Of a stretch of 64,000 bases of DNA, positions 9,498 to 18,397 are shown piece by piece. The stretch's first letter is position 1, and each line of letters begins with the position of its first letter. Under the pieces are notes generated by a model. That model did no database searches. It saw only the letters and a list, made by a program, of their open reading frames with translations, and was not told the DNA's origin. The stretch comes from Micromonospora alfalfae (lineage in GTDB: Bacteria > Actinomycetota > Actinomycetes > Mycobacteriales > Micromonosporaceae). The position numbers and the translations under genes were made by a program. The stretch covers positions 248,001-312,000 of the forward strand of contig NZ_JAKKFH010000062.1 of assembly GCF_022230925.1 (NCBI RefSeq). The letters are read 5' to 3'.

Positions 9498-10343
9498 TCA
9501 GACGTGGTCTCCCGCCGATTCCCCTGCAGATCCTGGGAAACGTGCAGCGAACGTGCGATAGACGGGTGCGCCGGGCAGGCCATCGTGGATGGCGAACACC
9601 ACGTGGTCGAATCGGTCGATCATCTGCAGTGCGTCGGCGAATGCGCCCGCCACGGTGACGGGATCGTTGCGGAACACCCCGCACCCCCACGCGCCCAACA
9701 CAAGAGTCCGATGCCCGTGCGCGGCGGCGACCTCCAGCACCCGCCGGGCGCGACGGGCCAGTATCGTCGGCACATCGGCGGCATGCTCGGGCTGGTTGCG
9801 GAGGATCGCGCCCAGGTTCGGTGCCGCAGCCGTCAGGAAGGACGTCGAGTACGGCTGGTCAAGCAGGTTGCCGCTATCGTCGCGAAACACCGGCACGCTC
9901 GGGGAGTAGATGATCCGGTCGCTGTATCGCAGATCCAACTGTCGCCGATGGAACGCGTAGAACTCCGGTGCGGAAAGTAGACACGGGTACAGCGCCGATG
10001 AGCGAGCGATGCTCTCCTCCTGCGCCTTCGCCCCACTCAGGAACCCGCCGCCCGGGTTCTTCGCCGACGCGAACACCAGGCATGCCGCACCCGGCCCAAG
10101 CCGGTGGGCCGCCTGCAACGTCGACTCGTCCGTCACCTTCACCTTGCCCGCGCCAGACCCCGGTTCTCCCACGGGAAGCACCTCGTCTGGCAGGTGATGA
10201 CGCGTGCCAGCGACCGCGGCACCGACGACTCCGCCGATGACAACCTCATCTCCGGCGCTGTTGCGATAGCTTCCCGACTCGGCGATCGCGACCGTCTGTC
10301 GAGCAATCTCGCGAAGATTGCCACTCACCTGATGCGCCCACAT
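9498..10343 (-). CDS. TIGR02452-family protein, bacterial PARG-like macrodomain
   Basis: 281 residues from the ATG at 10343, which begins MWAHQVSGNL. A longer frame to 10406 exists, but its extra residues look non-coding. The signature of bacterial poly(ADP-ribose) glycohydrolase-like macrodomains is present: ASAKNPGGGF with GGG at 98-100 and QEE at 108-110 (GGG-X7-QEE), then ARSSALYP. Family members hydrolyse ADP-ribose polymers or protein-linked ADP-ribose; the two Glu of QEE are the catalytic pair. A second conserved block, VLGAWGCGVFRNDP, lies near residue 225. It is cytoplasmic, with no signal peptide. No ADP-ribosyltransferase, NADAR or DraT/DraG gene is adjacent, so it stands alone. 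Its 3' end meets the frameshifted remnant on the opposite strand. Confidence 0.88.
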   Translation of the reverse strand: MWAHQVSGNLREIARQTVAIAESGSYRNSAGDEVVIGGVVGAAVAGTRHHLPDEVLPVGEPGSGAGKVKVTDESTLQAAHRLGPGAACLVFASAKNPGGGFLSGAKAQEESIARSSALYPCLLSAPEFYAFHRRQLDLRYSDRIIYSPSVPVFRDDSGNLLDQPYSTSFLTAAAPNLGAILRNQPEHAADVPTILARRARRVLEVAAAHGHRTLVLGAWGCGVFRNDPVTVAGAFADALQMIDRFDHVVFAIHDGLPGAPVYRTFAARFPGSAGESAGDHV

Positions 10344-10643
10344 GCACCAGTACCAGTGATCTGCACGGTGACACGCTAGGCAGTCCCGCGCCGACCGGGC
10401 AACCAATTAGTGATCCCGGTTGGTGTAGCCGTACTGCGCGGTCAACTGGCGGTGCGCGGCTACGGACCTGACGACAGTCAACATGCGGCGGGCCGACGAC
10501 CGTTATCGGCATCGCCAACGCCACACGAGCTGACCGTCCACCCGCGACAGCCGCAGCACTTCACGCTGCCCAGTGGTTGGGCCGAGGTCATTGCCGCCGA
10601 ACACTGCGTGGGAAAGTGGCCCCTCGGGCAGATGCGGAGGGCC
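10344..10643. other. 300-bp divergent intergenic region
   Basis: This gap separates the starts of the macrodomain gene (minus) and the pentapeptide-repeat gene (plus). The plus-strand frame of the latter is open back to 10410, but the extra 78 codons have no family-like sequence and are left out. No convincing -35/-10 pair or operator stands out. Confidence 0.4.
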
Positions 10644-11945
10644 ATGGCAGAGCAACGGATACGCGGCGTGCGTCCCTGGGTATGGGCAGTTGGCGGCTTC
10701 GTGGGTGGGCTCCTGCTCGCGTTCGCGCTTGTGGTGGGTCCGTGGCTACTCACCCGATACCCTCATCAGGGACTGACCGCCGAGCAGAAGCTCAAGGCCA
10801 GGAATGACGTACGGACTACGCTTGTGCAGGCTTTAGCCGGACTTGCCGTGGCCGGCGGTCTCGTTGTCACATACAGCACCTATCGCCAGAACCAGCGTGA
10901 TCAAGCGGACCGGCGGATTGAGCAAGACCGATCACATGGGCTCAGCGTCGCCAGGCATGTCAACGACCTCTACATGAAGGCGATCGAGCAGCTCGGTCAT
11001 GCCCAAGCGCCGGTTCGGCTCGGTGCCCTTTACTCCTTGGCGCAGCTCGCTCAGGCCAACCCGGGACAGCGGCAGACCGTGGTCGACGTGATGTGCGCCT
11101 ACTTGCGCATGCCCTACTCGGTCGCGGGTCCAGCTACGCCGGCCGCCACCGAGGAGCACGCGCAGCAACTTCAAGTGCGTCTGACTGCGCAACGCCTCCT
11201 CGTGGACCACCTCTGTCTCCCCCGGGATGTATCTGCTGCGGACGCCAGACGCGCGCAGCATCGGGCTCCATCTGAGGACGACGTCTTCTGGCCTGGCATC
11301 AGTCTGGACTTGACCGGCGCATCTCTCGTCGACTGTGACTTCGCCGGGTTGTCGGTCCTCGGGGCAGTCTTCGACCGGGCAAGATTTACAGCATCCACGA
11401 TCTTCAACGACGCCACCTTCTTCGGCTTCGCGGGGTTCCGCGGTGCAAGCTTCGAGGAGGAAGCCGTGTTCGACAAGGCGACCTTCGCCGGCCACACCGA
11501 CTTCCGTGGAGCGACCTTCGTGGAAGCTGGCTTCGTCAGTGCAAACTTCCATGACGGTGTCTGGTTCGACAAAGCAGTTTTCAAGGTCGACGTCAACCTT
11601 GCCTACAGCTGCTACGGCGGCTATGCCGTGTTCAGAGAGGTCGCCTTCAACGGCGGTGCCTGGTTTGATATGGCCCACTTCAGTGATAGCGCAACATTCG
11701 AAGGGGCCACCTTCAGCGGTGGAGTCTCATTCCAATCCGATGCCCTCCTGGATGCCATGTTCAACGACGCGCGGGTACTGCCGCCGAGCGACGAGTACCT
11801 CGAAAGCGGCCGCGACGTCGACCGGGAATGGCCACCTGGATGGACCGTTCAGCCGGATGAAGACGACCGTAACCGCGGTACGTTGGTTCGCCTGCAGCCC
11901 AACCAGCCATCCGAGGTGATGCAGATGCCAATCACGGACCCATGA
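10644..11945 (+). CDS. membrane-anchored pentapeptide-repeat protein
   Basis: 433 residues from ATG 10644; ATG 10632, four codons earlier, is equally possible because GGAGG at 10636-10640 lies between the two. Two N-terminal transmembrane helices are visible (VWAVGGFVGGLLLAFALVVG and, after a short loop, LVQALAGLAVAGGLVVTYST). A basic coiled segment (RQNQRDQADRRIEQDRS) follows, and then a helical stretch with LGALYSLAQLAQANPGQRQTV. The C-terminal half, about residues 215-385, is a run of pentapeptide repeats of A(D/N)LXX type rich in F (for example FNDATFFGFAGFRGASF). Such proteins with a 2-TM head are common in actinomycetes, with unknown function. The repeat forms a right-handed quadrilateral helix and probably faces the cytosol. 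Confidence 0.85.
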   Translation: MAEQRIRGVRPWVWAVGGFVGGLLLAFALVVGPWLLTRYPHQGLTAEQKLKARNDVRTTLVQALAGLAVAGGLVVTYSTYRQNQRDQADRRIEQDRSHGLSVARHVNDLYMKAIEQLGHAQAPVRLGALYSLAQLAQANPGQRQTVVDVMCAYLRMPYSVAGPATPAATEEHAQQLQVRLTAQRLLVDHLCLPRDVSAADARRAQHRAPSEDDVFWPGISLDLTGASLVDCDFAGLSVLGAVFDRARFTASTIFNDATFFGFAGFRGASFEEEAVFDKATFAGHTDFRGATFVEAGFVSANFHDGVWFDKAVFKVDVNLAYSCYGGYAVFREVAFNGGAWFDMAHFSDSATFEGATFSGGVSFQSDALLDAMFNDARVLPPSDEYLESGRDVDREWPPGWTVQPDEDDRNRGTLVRLQPNQPSEVMQMPITDP

Positions 11946-12542
11946 CGCACTGATCTGGGCGTCGAGGGCACTCCCTTCAGTCGATACCCATGCCGCCGCA
12001 GGCCGTTGCCCGGTCCTTGGCGGTCGAGGTGGAGCGAGGGTGGCGTCGCGACGGACTCCAGTTGTGTCATACATGCCCTCGCCGGCTACGGTCTCCCCAC
12101 TGCCGGCACTCCTTCTGCTGCGACTCCCACAAGCTCATGGCCGCGACCTGCTGCTCCGGCTTCGTCCGCTCGGCGAGCGGGTCGCCATTCGATTGACCCG
12201 GAAGTAGCCGATGCATGGAAAGTCTTCGCGGATGCCCGCGACGTGGACGACAAGTGAGTTCAACGGCGGTAATCCCCACTCGGCGCAGCGGTGGTGAAAT
12301 CGCTTAGCGGTAAGAACAGCTGCGGAGCGGCAGGGGCCGCAGTTGTGGGCGAGCGACCCCCGGTGACGCACGCACTGGTCGGTGCCGGCGGCGGGCGACA
12401 GAGCCACTCCTTTACGTTCCTGGGGACGAACCGACGCCAGCCCCGGGCGCTTGCGCCAGTCTTCCGCCGCGCCGCTGTGAGATAGACACGTCGACACTGA
12501 CTGATACGCTGCCTCGCCTCACCCATCGAGGAGAACAGCCAC
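11946..12542. other. 597-bp gap without an intact gene
   Basis: The region holds a frameshifted minus-strand remnant (separate entry, 12067-12296). The rest shows no family-like reading frame on either strand. The last 40 bp carry the RBS of the secreted-protein gene (GAGGAGAAC). Confidence 0.6.
12067..12296 (-). pseudogene. frameshifted remnant of a short conserved protein
   Basis: Minus-strand frame one reads RCAEWGLPPLNSLVVHVAG then EDFPCIGYFRVN down to base 12192. The next frame takes over at 12189 with NGDPLAERTKPEQQVAAMSL and WESQQKECRQWG, stopping at 12067. The two pieces abut exactly, so one indel near 12190 explains the break. The motif GLPPLxxLVVxxxG...GYF followed by a W-rich C-terminus looks like a small actinobacterial family of unknown function. 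The N-terminal part upstream of 12296 is not recognisable. Confidence 0.45.
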
Positions 12543-13433
12543 GTGAAGAAACTGTCGAGCGTCGCGTCCGTACTCGCCCTCGCCGTTGGTATCGCCGTCG
12601 CCCCGGCGGCCGCTGCCTCCGCCGCCACCGATCGGAGCGGCGCGGAACGGCTGAACATCCCGAACAGCAGTGCGTGCAAGGACGGCCGCACTGTCATGCA
12701 GGGCATGGTGGCGGGGCCGGGCGGCCAGCTCTACATCATCTTCACGAAGGCGGCCGGCGCGGAGCCGGTCCTGTCCCGGTGGCTGCGCGACGGCTCGACC
12801 TGGGACGGCGCCAGCTGGGTCTGCGCCGGGGCCCCCACCTCCATACCGACGCTCGGCCACGGCAACGACCTCGCCTACAACGCGAACTATCTGGGCCAGG
12901 GCCCGGCACTGATTGCCACCCAGGGAAGCCAGTCCGCGTTTCTCAGCGACAAGGTGACGATCGTGCGCCTGAACGCCGACGGATCTGTCGGCACGACCGG
13001 GGAGGTGCGGCTGCCGATCGGCAACATCAGCGGCCTCTGCTACAGCGCGACGGCAGCCGGCGGAGCCGGCAAATACGCGGCCCGCCGGTTGGGCAGCCTG
13101 TGGACCCATCCCGGCGCTGGCGCCCTGACCAGTGGATGGACGCTGGTCAAGAGCAACCTGACCAGTCACGACAATCGTTCGGACCAGGGCATCGACTGCT
13201 CCGAGAACTACATCTGGAACACCAAGTCGATCAACACCTCAACGCCGACCACCGGGTGGAACTGGGTGTACCAGTACAACTGGTCCGGCGGCGACGTGGA
13301 GAGCGACATCGGCATTCCGGGAAACAACCTGACCGACGAGATCGAAGACGTCACCCATGTCGGCAGCGAATTCTTCGTGGGCATCAACCGCAACGACGGG
13401 CTCGCCGACTCCGTGAAGGTACTCACCGAATAG
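12543..13433 (+). CDS. secreted protein of unknown function
   Basis: 296 residues from GTG 12543 with a good RBS (GAGGAG, 11 bp upstream). The Sec signal peptide is MKKLSSVASVLALAVGIAV plus an AAASAA|T cleavage region near residue 29. The mature part is rich in G, N, W and S and has repeated short beta-like stretches (GPGGQLYIIFTK, GPALIATQG, EFFVGINRNDG), so a small beta-propeller is plausible. Mature cysteines occur near residues 42, 99, 163 and 219 and could pair in the extracytoplasmic space. I recognise no catalytic motif or named family. No co-directional neighbour lies close. Confidence 0.75.
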   Translation: MKKLSSVASVLALAVGIAVAPAAAASAATDRSGAERLNIPNSSACKDGRTVMQGMVAGPGGQLYIIFTKAAGAEPVLSRWLRDGSTWDGASWVCAGAPTSIPTLGHGNDLAYNANYLGQGPALIATQGSQSAFLSDKVTIVRLNADGSVGTTGEVRLPIGNISGLCYSATAAGGAGKYAARRLGSLWTHPGAGALTSGWTLVKSNLTSHDNRSDQGIDCSENYIWNTKSINTSTPTTGWNWVYQYNWSGGDVESDIGIPGNNLTDEIEDVTHVGSEFFVGINRNDGLADSVKVLTE

Positions 13434-13566
13434 TGGCGACCCCTCGACACGTCGTCACGGCATGACCTCGTACTGCCACACAGCCGCCGTGTTCCGCAAC
13501 GCGCGGCAGCCCAGGTCTCGGCGACCCTCAAGTTGTCGAGAACGCAGGGTTGGTCGACCAGGAACG

Positions 13567-16275
13567 TCAGCGGCGCAGGGTGAGGATGAGGTCAGCGACG
13601 AGGGCCGTCCAGCCGGTCTGGTGCCAGGCGCCCAGGCCGGCCCCGTTGTCGCCGTGGAAGTACTCGGGGAAGGCGATCAGGTCGCGCCAGTCCGGGTGGG
13701 TCTGGAACATCTGAGCGGCACCGTAGATCGGCCGTCGACCCCAGTCGTCCTGGGTGAAGAGCGAGATCAGCCGGGCGGAGAGGTCGTCGGCGATCTCGTC
13801 CAGGGTGTGCTTCACCCCGGAGCGGGTCGGGTACTCCACCTGAAGGTCGTCGCCGAAGAACGCCGCGTAGTCGCGCAGCGCGCTGATCAGCAGGAAGTTC
13901 GTCGGCATCCAGATCGGACCACGCCAGTTCGAGTTGCCCCCGAACAGCCCGCTCGTCGACTCGGCCGGCTCGTAGCCGACGGAGAACTCCTGCCCGCCCA
14001 GGGTGACCGAGAACGGCTTGTCCAGGTGCGCGCGGGACAGCGTACGGAGGCCGAAGTCGGAGAGGAACTCGTCGGGGTCGAGCATCCGGGCGAGCAGGCG
14101 GACCACCTGTTCCGGGCCGACCATGGACAGCAGCCGCTGCTGCCGGCCATCGGGGCCGAGGCGACGGGTGCCGATCACCTGGGCGTACTCCGGGCGGTTG
14201 GTGAGGAACCAGCGCAGCCGGGCGCCCAGCTCCGGTAGGTGGTGCAGGGTCCGAGCGGTGAGCCGGGTGGTGGCGGCCAACGGCAGCAGCCCGACGACGG
14301 AGCGGACCTTCAGCGGCACCTTCGTGCCGTCGGCGAGGCGCAGCACGTCGTAGAAGAACGCGTCCTCGTCGTCCCACAATCCCTGCTCGTACGCGGCGGC
14401 GGCGATGTAGGCGAAGTGCTCGAAGAACTTGGTGGCGGTGTCCACCCAGGTCCGGTCGTGTTCGGCGAGCACTATCGCCATGTCCAGCAGGTTGAGCGCG
14501 TACATGCCCATCCAGCCGGTGCCGTCGGACTGCTCCAGCACCCCGGCGACCGGCAGCGCCGCCGAGCGGTCGAACGGCCCGACGTTGTCCAGCCCGAGGA
14601 AGCCGCCCTCGAAGACGTTGTTGCCGCCGGTGTCCTTGCGGTTGACCCACCAGGTGAAGTTGAGCAGCAGCTTGTGCATCACCCGGGCCAGGAACTCGTA
14701 GTCCCGGCCGCCGTCGATCTCGAACACCTTCAGCGCCGCCCACGCGTGCACCGGCGGGTTCACGTCGCCGAACGCCCACTCGTACGCCGGGATCTGCCCG
14801 TTGGGGTGCAGGTACCACTCGCGGAGCAGGAGCAGGATCTGCTCCTTGGCGAAGCCCGGGTCGACCCGGGCGATGCTCACGCAGTGGAAGGCCAGGTCCC
14901 AGGCCGCGTACCAGGGGTATTCCCACGGGTCAGGCATGGAGATGACGTCGAAGCTGGTCATGTGCCACCAGGCGCTGTTGCGCCCGTGTCGACGCCCGGC
15001 CGGCGGCGGTGTCGAGCCCGGGTCGCCTTCGAGCCAGCGTTTGACGTCGAAGTGGTAGAACTGCTTGCCCCACATCAGCCCGGCGATGGCCTGCCGGGCG
15101 ACCAGCGCCTCGTCGGGTGTGGCAGCCGGCGGGATCACTGCGGCGAAGAACCGGTTCGCCTCTGCCCGCCGCGCCCACACCACTGCCTCGAAGCCGTCGC
15201 TGAGGTCGGCCGGGGGCGGCGGCGCGGCGGCCGGCGGCGACGCGGTACGGGTCAGCCGCAGCCGGATCTGGCGCTGCCCGCCGGCCGGCACGTCGAGCAC
15301 GTAGTGCAGCGCGCCCTTGGTGCCCTCCCGGGCCGGGTTGACGGTGGCCGCGCCGTTGACGACGTGGTCGTTGATGCCGTCCTTCGGATACGGGGAGCGG
15401 CCGGGCAGGCCCCAGAGCCGCTCGGCGTTGGTGTCGTTGTCGCAGAGCAGCGGCACCGGGCCGCCGTCGCCTTCCAGCAGCAGTTGGCCGAGCACCCGGT
15501 GCTCGCCGACGAGCCGGGTGCCCTGGCCGGTCAGCCGGGGGATCCGGTCGCCGCCGGGCAGGCCCCAGGACCAGGTGTTACGGAACCACAGGGTGGGCAG
15601 GACGTGCAGGGTCGCCGCCTGGTCGCCCCGGTTGGCGACGGTCACCACCATGCAGAGGTCGGTCGGGGACGCCTTGGCGTAGTCGACGGTCACCGCCCAG
15701 TACCGGTCGTCGTCGAAGATCCCGGTGTCCACCAGCTCGTACTCGGTGTCGTCGCGGCCGCGCAACGCGTTCACCGCGACGAGTTCGTCGTACGGAAAGG
15801 CGGCCTGCGGGTAGTGGTAGCGCCAGCGCATCCAGGAGTGGGTGGGTGTGGAGTCCTCGTACCACCAGTACTCCTTGGCGTCCTCGCCGTGGTTCCCGCC
15901 GTCGCCGCCGAGGCCGAACATCCGCTCCTTGAGGATCGGGTCCTTGCCGTTCCAGAGGGCCAGGGCGAACGCGAAGGTCTGTCGTTCGTCGCAGACGCCG
16001 GCCATCCCGTCTTCATTCCACCGGTAGGCTCTGGACCGCGCGTGGTCGTGCGGGAAGTAGTCCCAGGCCGTACCGTGCTCGCTGTAGTCCTCCCGTACCG
16101 TCCCCCACGCCCGTTCGGACAGATAGGGACCCCATGCACGCCAGTCCTGCTCCCCCGAGTCAGCCTGGGCGAGCCGGAGCCGCTCAGCGTCGGGTGGCGA
16201 GGCGTCGGAGGACGATCGGTCAGTGATCACGTGCACATCTTTGACGTCGCCGCGGTACTTGACCACAGCGGCCAT
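13567..16275 (-). CDS. GH63-like (MGH1-like) glycoside hydrolase, 902 aa
   Basis: A large cytoplasmic (alpha/alpha)6-barrel hydrolase with no signal peptide. The N-terminal block WGPYLSERAWGTVREDYS and the HDHARSRAYRWNEDG motif are typical of bacterial GH63-like proteins. The likely catalytic acid region is PAYEWAFGDVNPPVHAW near residues 494-511, and GGNSNWRGPIWMPTNFLL near 776-793 is the GH63 C-terminal signature. GH63 members invert alpha-glucosidic or mannosyl bonds in oligosaccharides; the exact substrate cannot be read here. The start is uncertain: GTG codons at 16236 and 16230 would give orthologue-like lengths and leave more room for a promoter. It diverges from the debranching enzyme, supporting a role in alpha-glucan turnover. 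Confidence 0.85.
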   Translation of the reverse strand: MAAVVKYRGDVKDVHVITDRSSSDASPPDAERLRLAQADSGEQDWRAWGPYLSERAWGTVREDYSEHGTAWDYFPHDHARSRAYRWNEDGMAGVCDERQTFAFALALWNGKDPILKERMFGLGGDGGNHGEDAKEYWWYEDSTPTHSWMRWRYHYPQAAFPYDELVAVNALRGRDDTEYELVDTGIFDDDRYWAVTVDYAKASPTDLCMVVTVANRGDQAATLHVLPTLWFRNTWSWGLPGGDRIPRLTGQGTRLVGEHRVLGQLLLEGDGGPVPLLCDNDTNAERLWGLPGRSPYPKDGINDHVVNGAATVNPAREGTKGALHYVLDVPAGGQRQIRLRLTRTASPPAAAPPPPADLSDGFEAVVWARRAEANRFFAAVIPPAATPDEALVARQAIAGLMWGKQFYHFDVKRWLEGDPGSTPPPAGRRHGRNSAWWHMTSFDVISMPDPWEYPWYAAWDLAFHCVSIARVDPGFAKEQILLLLREWYLHPNGQIPAYEWAFGDVNPPVHAWAALKVFEIDGGRDYEFLARVMHKLLLNFTWWVNRKDTGGNNVFEGGFLGLDNVGPFDRSAALPVAGVLEQSDGTGWMGMYALNLLDMAIVLAEHDRTWVDTATKFFEHFAYIAAAAYEQGLWDDEDAFFYDVLRLADGTKVPLKVRSVVGLLPLAATTRLTARTLHHLPELGARLRWFLTNRPEYAQVIGTRRLGPDGRQQRLLSMVGPEQVVRLLARMLDPDEFLSDFGLRTLSRAHLDKPFSVTLGGQEFSVGYEPAESTSGLFGGNSNWRGPIWMPTNFLLISALRDYAAFFGDDLQVEYPTRSGVKHTLDEIADDLSARLISLFTQDDWGRRPIYGAAQMFQTHPDWRDLIAFPEYFHGDNGAGLGAWHQTGWTALVADLILTLRR

Positions 16276-16317
16276 TCTCGTCGTGGCGTGTTACACCCCG
16301 CCGCCGGTGGAGGAAAG

Positions 16318-18261
16318 TTGATCGACATTCACTTCGGCCCGCAGATCTGCGGCGACCTGACCAGCGCCGCCAGCCGGGAGTGGCTGGTCCCCGACGGCCT
16401 CGGCGGCTATGCGATGGGCACCGTCGGCGGGCTCCGGACACGTCGCTACCACGGTCTGTTGGTGGTTCCCGGCGAAACGCCGGCCTCCCGCCAGGTGGGA
16501 CTGGTCAGCCTCGATCCGGCGGTCACAGTGCCGTCCGGCGCGCGGGTGCGCCTCGGCGCGCACGAGTGGGCCTCCGGCGACGTGGACCCGCGCGGCTTCG
16601 AGCTGTTGGAGCGCTTCGACCTGGTCGACGGGCTGCCCCGGTGGCGGTGGCGGATCGGCGCGGTGGTGATCGAACGGGAGCTGGCCATGCTGCCCGGCCG
16701 CTCCTGCGTCGCTGTGGTGCACCGGCTGGTCGCCGGAGGTCCGGTCCGGCTGGAGCTGTCGGCCGCCTGCACCTGGCGGGACGCGCACGGAGAACGACGG
16801 GCCGACGGCCCGATCCCGCAGGTCGAGGCGGTGGCCGACGGCGCGGTGGTCGAGGGCGCGTACCGGCTCGCCGGACCGGGCTGGTCGCCCGAGGGGCAGT
16901 GGTGGCTGGGCGTGCACCACCGCGAGGAGGCCAACCGGGGGCTGCACCCGGACGAGGACCTCTGGTACGCGGGCCGCTTCTCCGGTGAGCTGGAACGCCC
17001 CGGCGACACCCTGTCGGTGCGGGCCTGGGCCGGTCGGCTCGACGAGGAGCCGCCGCCGGCCACTGAGATAGTGGCGACCGCGAGGCGGCGCAACCGGCGG
17101 GTGGTGGCCACGGCGAAGCCAGCCGACGACGTGGACGCCACACTGGCGCTGGCCGCCGACGCGTTCGTGGTGCGCACCGACCAGGCGGCGGTGGACGTGG
17201 TGGCCGGCTACCCGTGGTTCGGGGCGTGGTCGCGGGACACGATGATCTCGTATGAGGGGTTGTTCCTCTGCACGGGTCGCGCCGACGAGGGCCGCGAGCT
17301 GCTGCGGGCGTACGCGGCGACGCTGTCCGAGGGGATGCTCGCCAACACGGCCGACACCGGTCGGGTGGAGTACAACACCGTCGACGGCACGCTCTGGTTC
17401 CTGCACGCGGTGAGCCGGCACGTCACAGTCACCGGCGACACCGACCTCGGCGACGAGCTGCTGCCGGCGCTGCGCGCGGTGATCGACGCTCACACCGCCG
17501 GCACCCGGTACGGGATCCGGGTCGATCCGGCCGACGGGCTGCTCACCCAGGGCGCCGCCGGCACCGCGCTGACCTGGATGGACGCCCGGGTGTACGGGGT
17601 GCCGGTCACCCCGCGGACCGGCAAGCCGGTCGAGGTCAACGCGTTGTGGATCAACGGGCTGGCCGGGCTCGCGGAGCTGACCGAGCTGGCCGGGCAGGAC
17701 GCCGACGAGCTGTGGCGACGCCACCGGCAGGCCACCGCCTCGTTCCGGGAGCGGTTCCCGGCACCGACCGGCTGGCTGCACGACGTGCTGGACGCGCCCG
17801 CTCCGGCGTACCCGTTGGGTGGCGCCGCCCTGCACGACGACGACGCGTTGCGCCCCAACCAGCTGCTGGCCTGGTCGCTGCCGTACGCGCCGATGGAGCC
17901 GGACGAGGCGACGCTGCGACGGGTCGGGGGCGGGCTGCTCACCCCGCTCGGGCCGCGCAGTCTGGCCCCGGATTCCACGGAGTTCGTGGGCCGGCACCGG
18001 GGCGGCCCGGCCGACCGGGACGGGGGCTACCACCAGGGCACGGTCTGGCCGTGGTTGCTCGGCCCGTACGTGGACGCCGCCCGCCGGGGGAAGATGTCCG
18101 TCGATGACGTATTCGTTGGCATTGAGTCCCATCTGATGGAATTTGGGTTAGGCTCGGTGAGCGAGACGGCCGATGGCCTCGCGCCGCACACCGCTACCGG
18201 GTGCCCGTTCCAGGCATGGTCGGTGGCCGAGCTGCTGCGGGTGCGGCGAAAGAGCCAGTAG
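16318..18261 (+). CDS. glycogen debranching enzyme (amylo-alpha-1,6-glucosidase, GH133 type)
   Basis: 647 residues if translation begins at TTG 16318, chosen because GGAGGAAAG sits directly upstream; GTG 16288 is the alternative. The frame is open far upstream, but that part is antisense to the GH63 gene. The N-terminal GDE_N block has REWLVPDGLGGYAMGTVGG and the RRYHGLLV motif. The C-terminal catalytic barrel has YPWFGAWSRDTMISYEGL, EVNALWINGL and GGYHQGTVWPWLLGPY, the blocks holding the acid/base residues of archaeal/bacterial debranching glucosidases. The enzyme removes alpha-1,6 branches of glycogen-like polymers in the cytosol. It starts 42 bp from the divergent GH63 gene and 136 bp before a GT4 glycosyltransferase on the same strand. 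Confidence 0.9.
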   Translation: MIDIHFGPQICGDLTSAASREWLVPDGLGGYAMGTVGGLRTRRYHGLLVVPGETPASRQVGLVSLDPAVTVPSGARVRLGAHEWASGDVDPRGFELLERFDLVDGLPRWRWRIGAVVIERELAMLPGRSCVAVVHRLVAGGPVRLELSAACTWRDAHGERRADGPIPQVEAVADGAVVEGAYRLAGPGWSPEGQWWLGVHHREEANRGLHPDEDLWYAGRFSGELERPGDTLSVRAWAGRLDEEPPPATEIVATARRRNRRVVATAKPADDVDATLALAADAFVVRTDQAAVDVVAGYPWFGAWSRDTMISYEGLFLCTGRADEGRELLRAYAATLSEGMLANTADTGRVEYNTVDGTLWFLHAVSRHVTVTGDTDLGDELLPALRAVIDAHTAGTRYGIRVDPADGLLTQGAAGTALTWMDARVYGVPVTPRTGKPVEVNALWINGLAGLAELTELAGQDADELWRRHRQATASFRERFPAPTGWLHDVLDAPAPAYPLGGAALHDDDALRPNQLLAWSLPYAPMEPDEATLRRVGGGLLTPLGPRSLAPDSTEFVGRHRGGPADRDGGYHQGTVWPWLLGPYVDAARRGKMSVDDVFVGIESHLMEFGLGSVSETADGLAPHTATGCPFQAWSVAELLRVRRKSQ

Positions 18262-18397
18262 CGCTTTACACGACCGCAACGGTGGTGTCGCCGCTGGTTA
18301 TCGCGATCCCGGCAGGATTGGCCTCGATCCAGACGCGACGGCGACATCGATTCGGTGTCGGTCGGCGCGCGCCCGGGGACAACTCAAAGGGGGCCGC

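Noticed and set aside
9126..9980. 284-codon plus-strand frame spanning the hairpin and the macrodomain gene
   Set aside because: Its start lies in a perfect terminator stem, and beyond 9500 it is antisense to an intact macrodomain gene. Only the 9170-9497 part is protein-like and is reported as a remnant.
14239..16317. Upstream extension of the debranching-enzyme frame to 14239
   Set aside because: The extra ~690 codons are antisense to the GH63-like gene and carry no family features; TTG 16318 with GGAGGAAAG gives the expected length.
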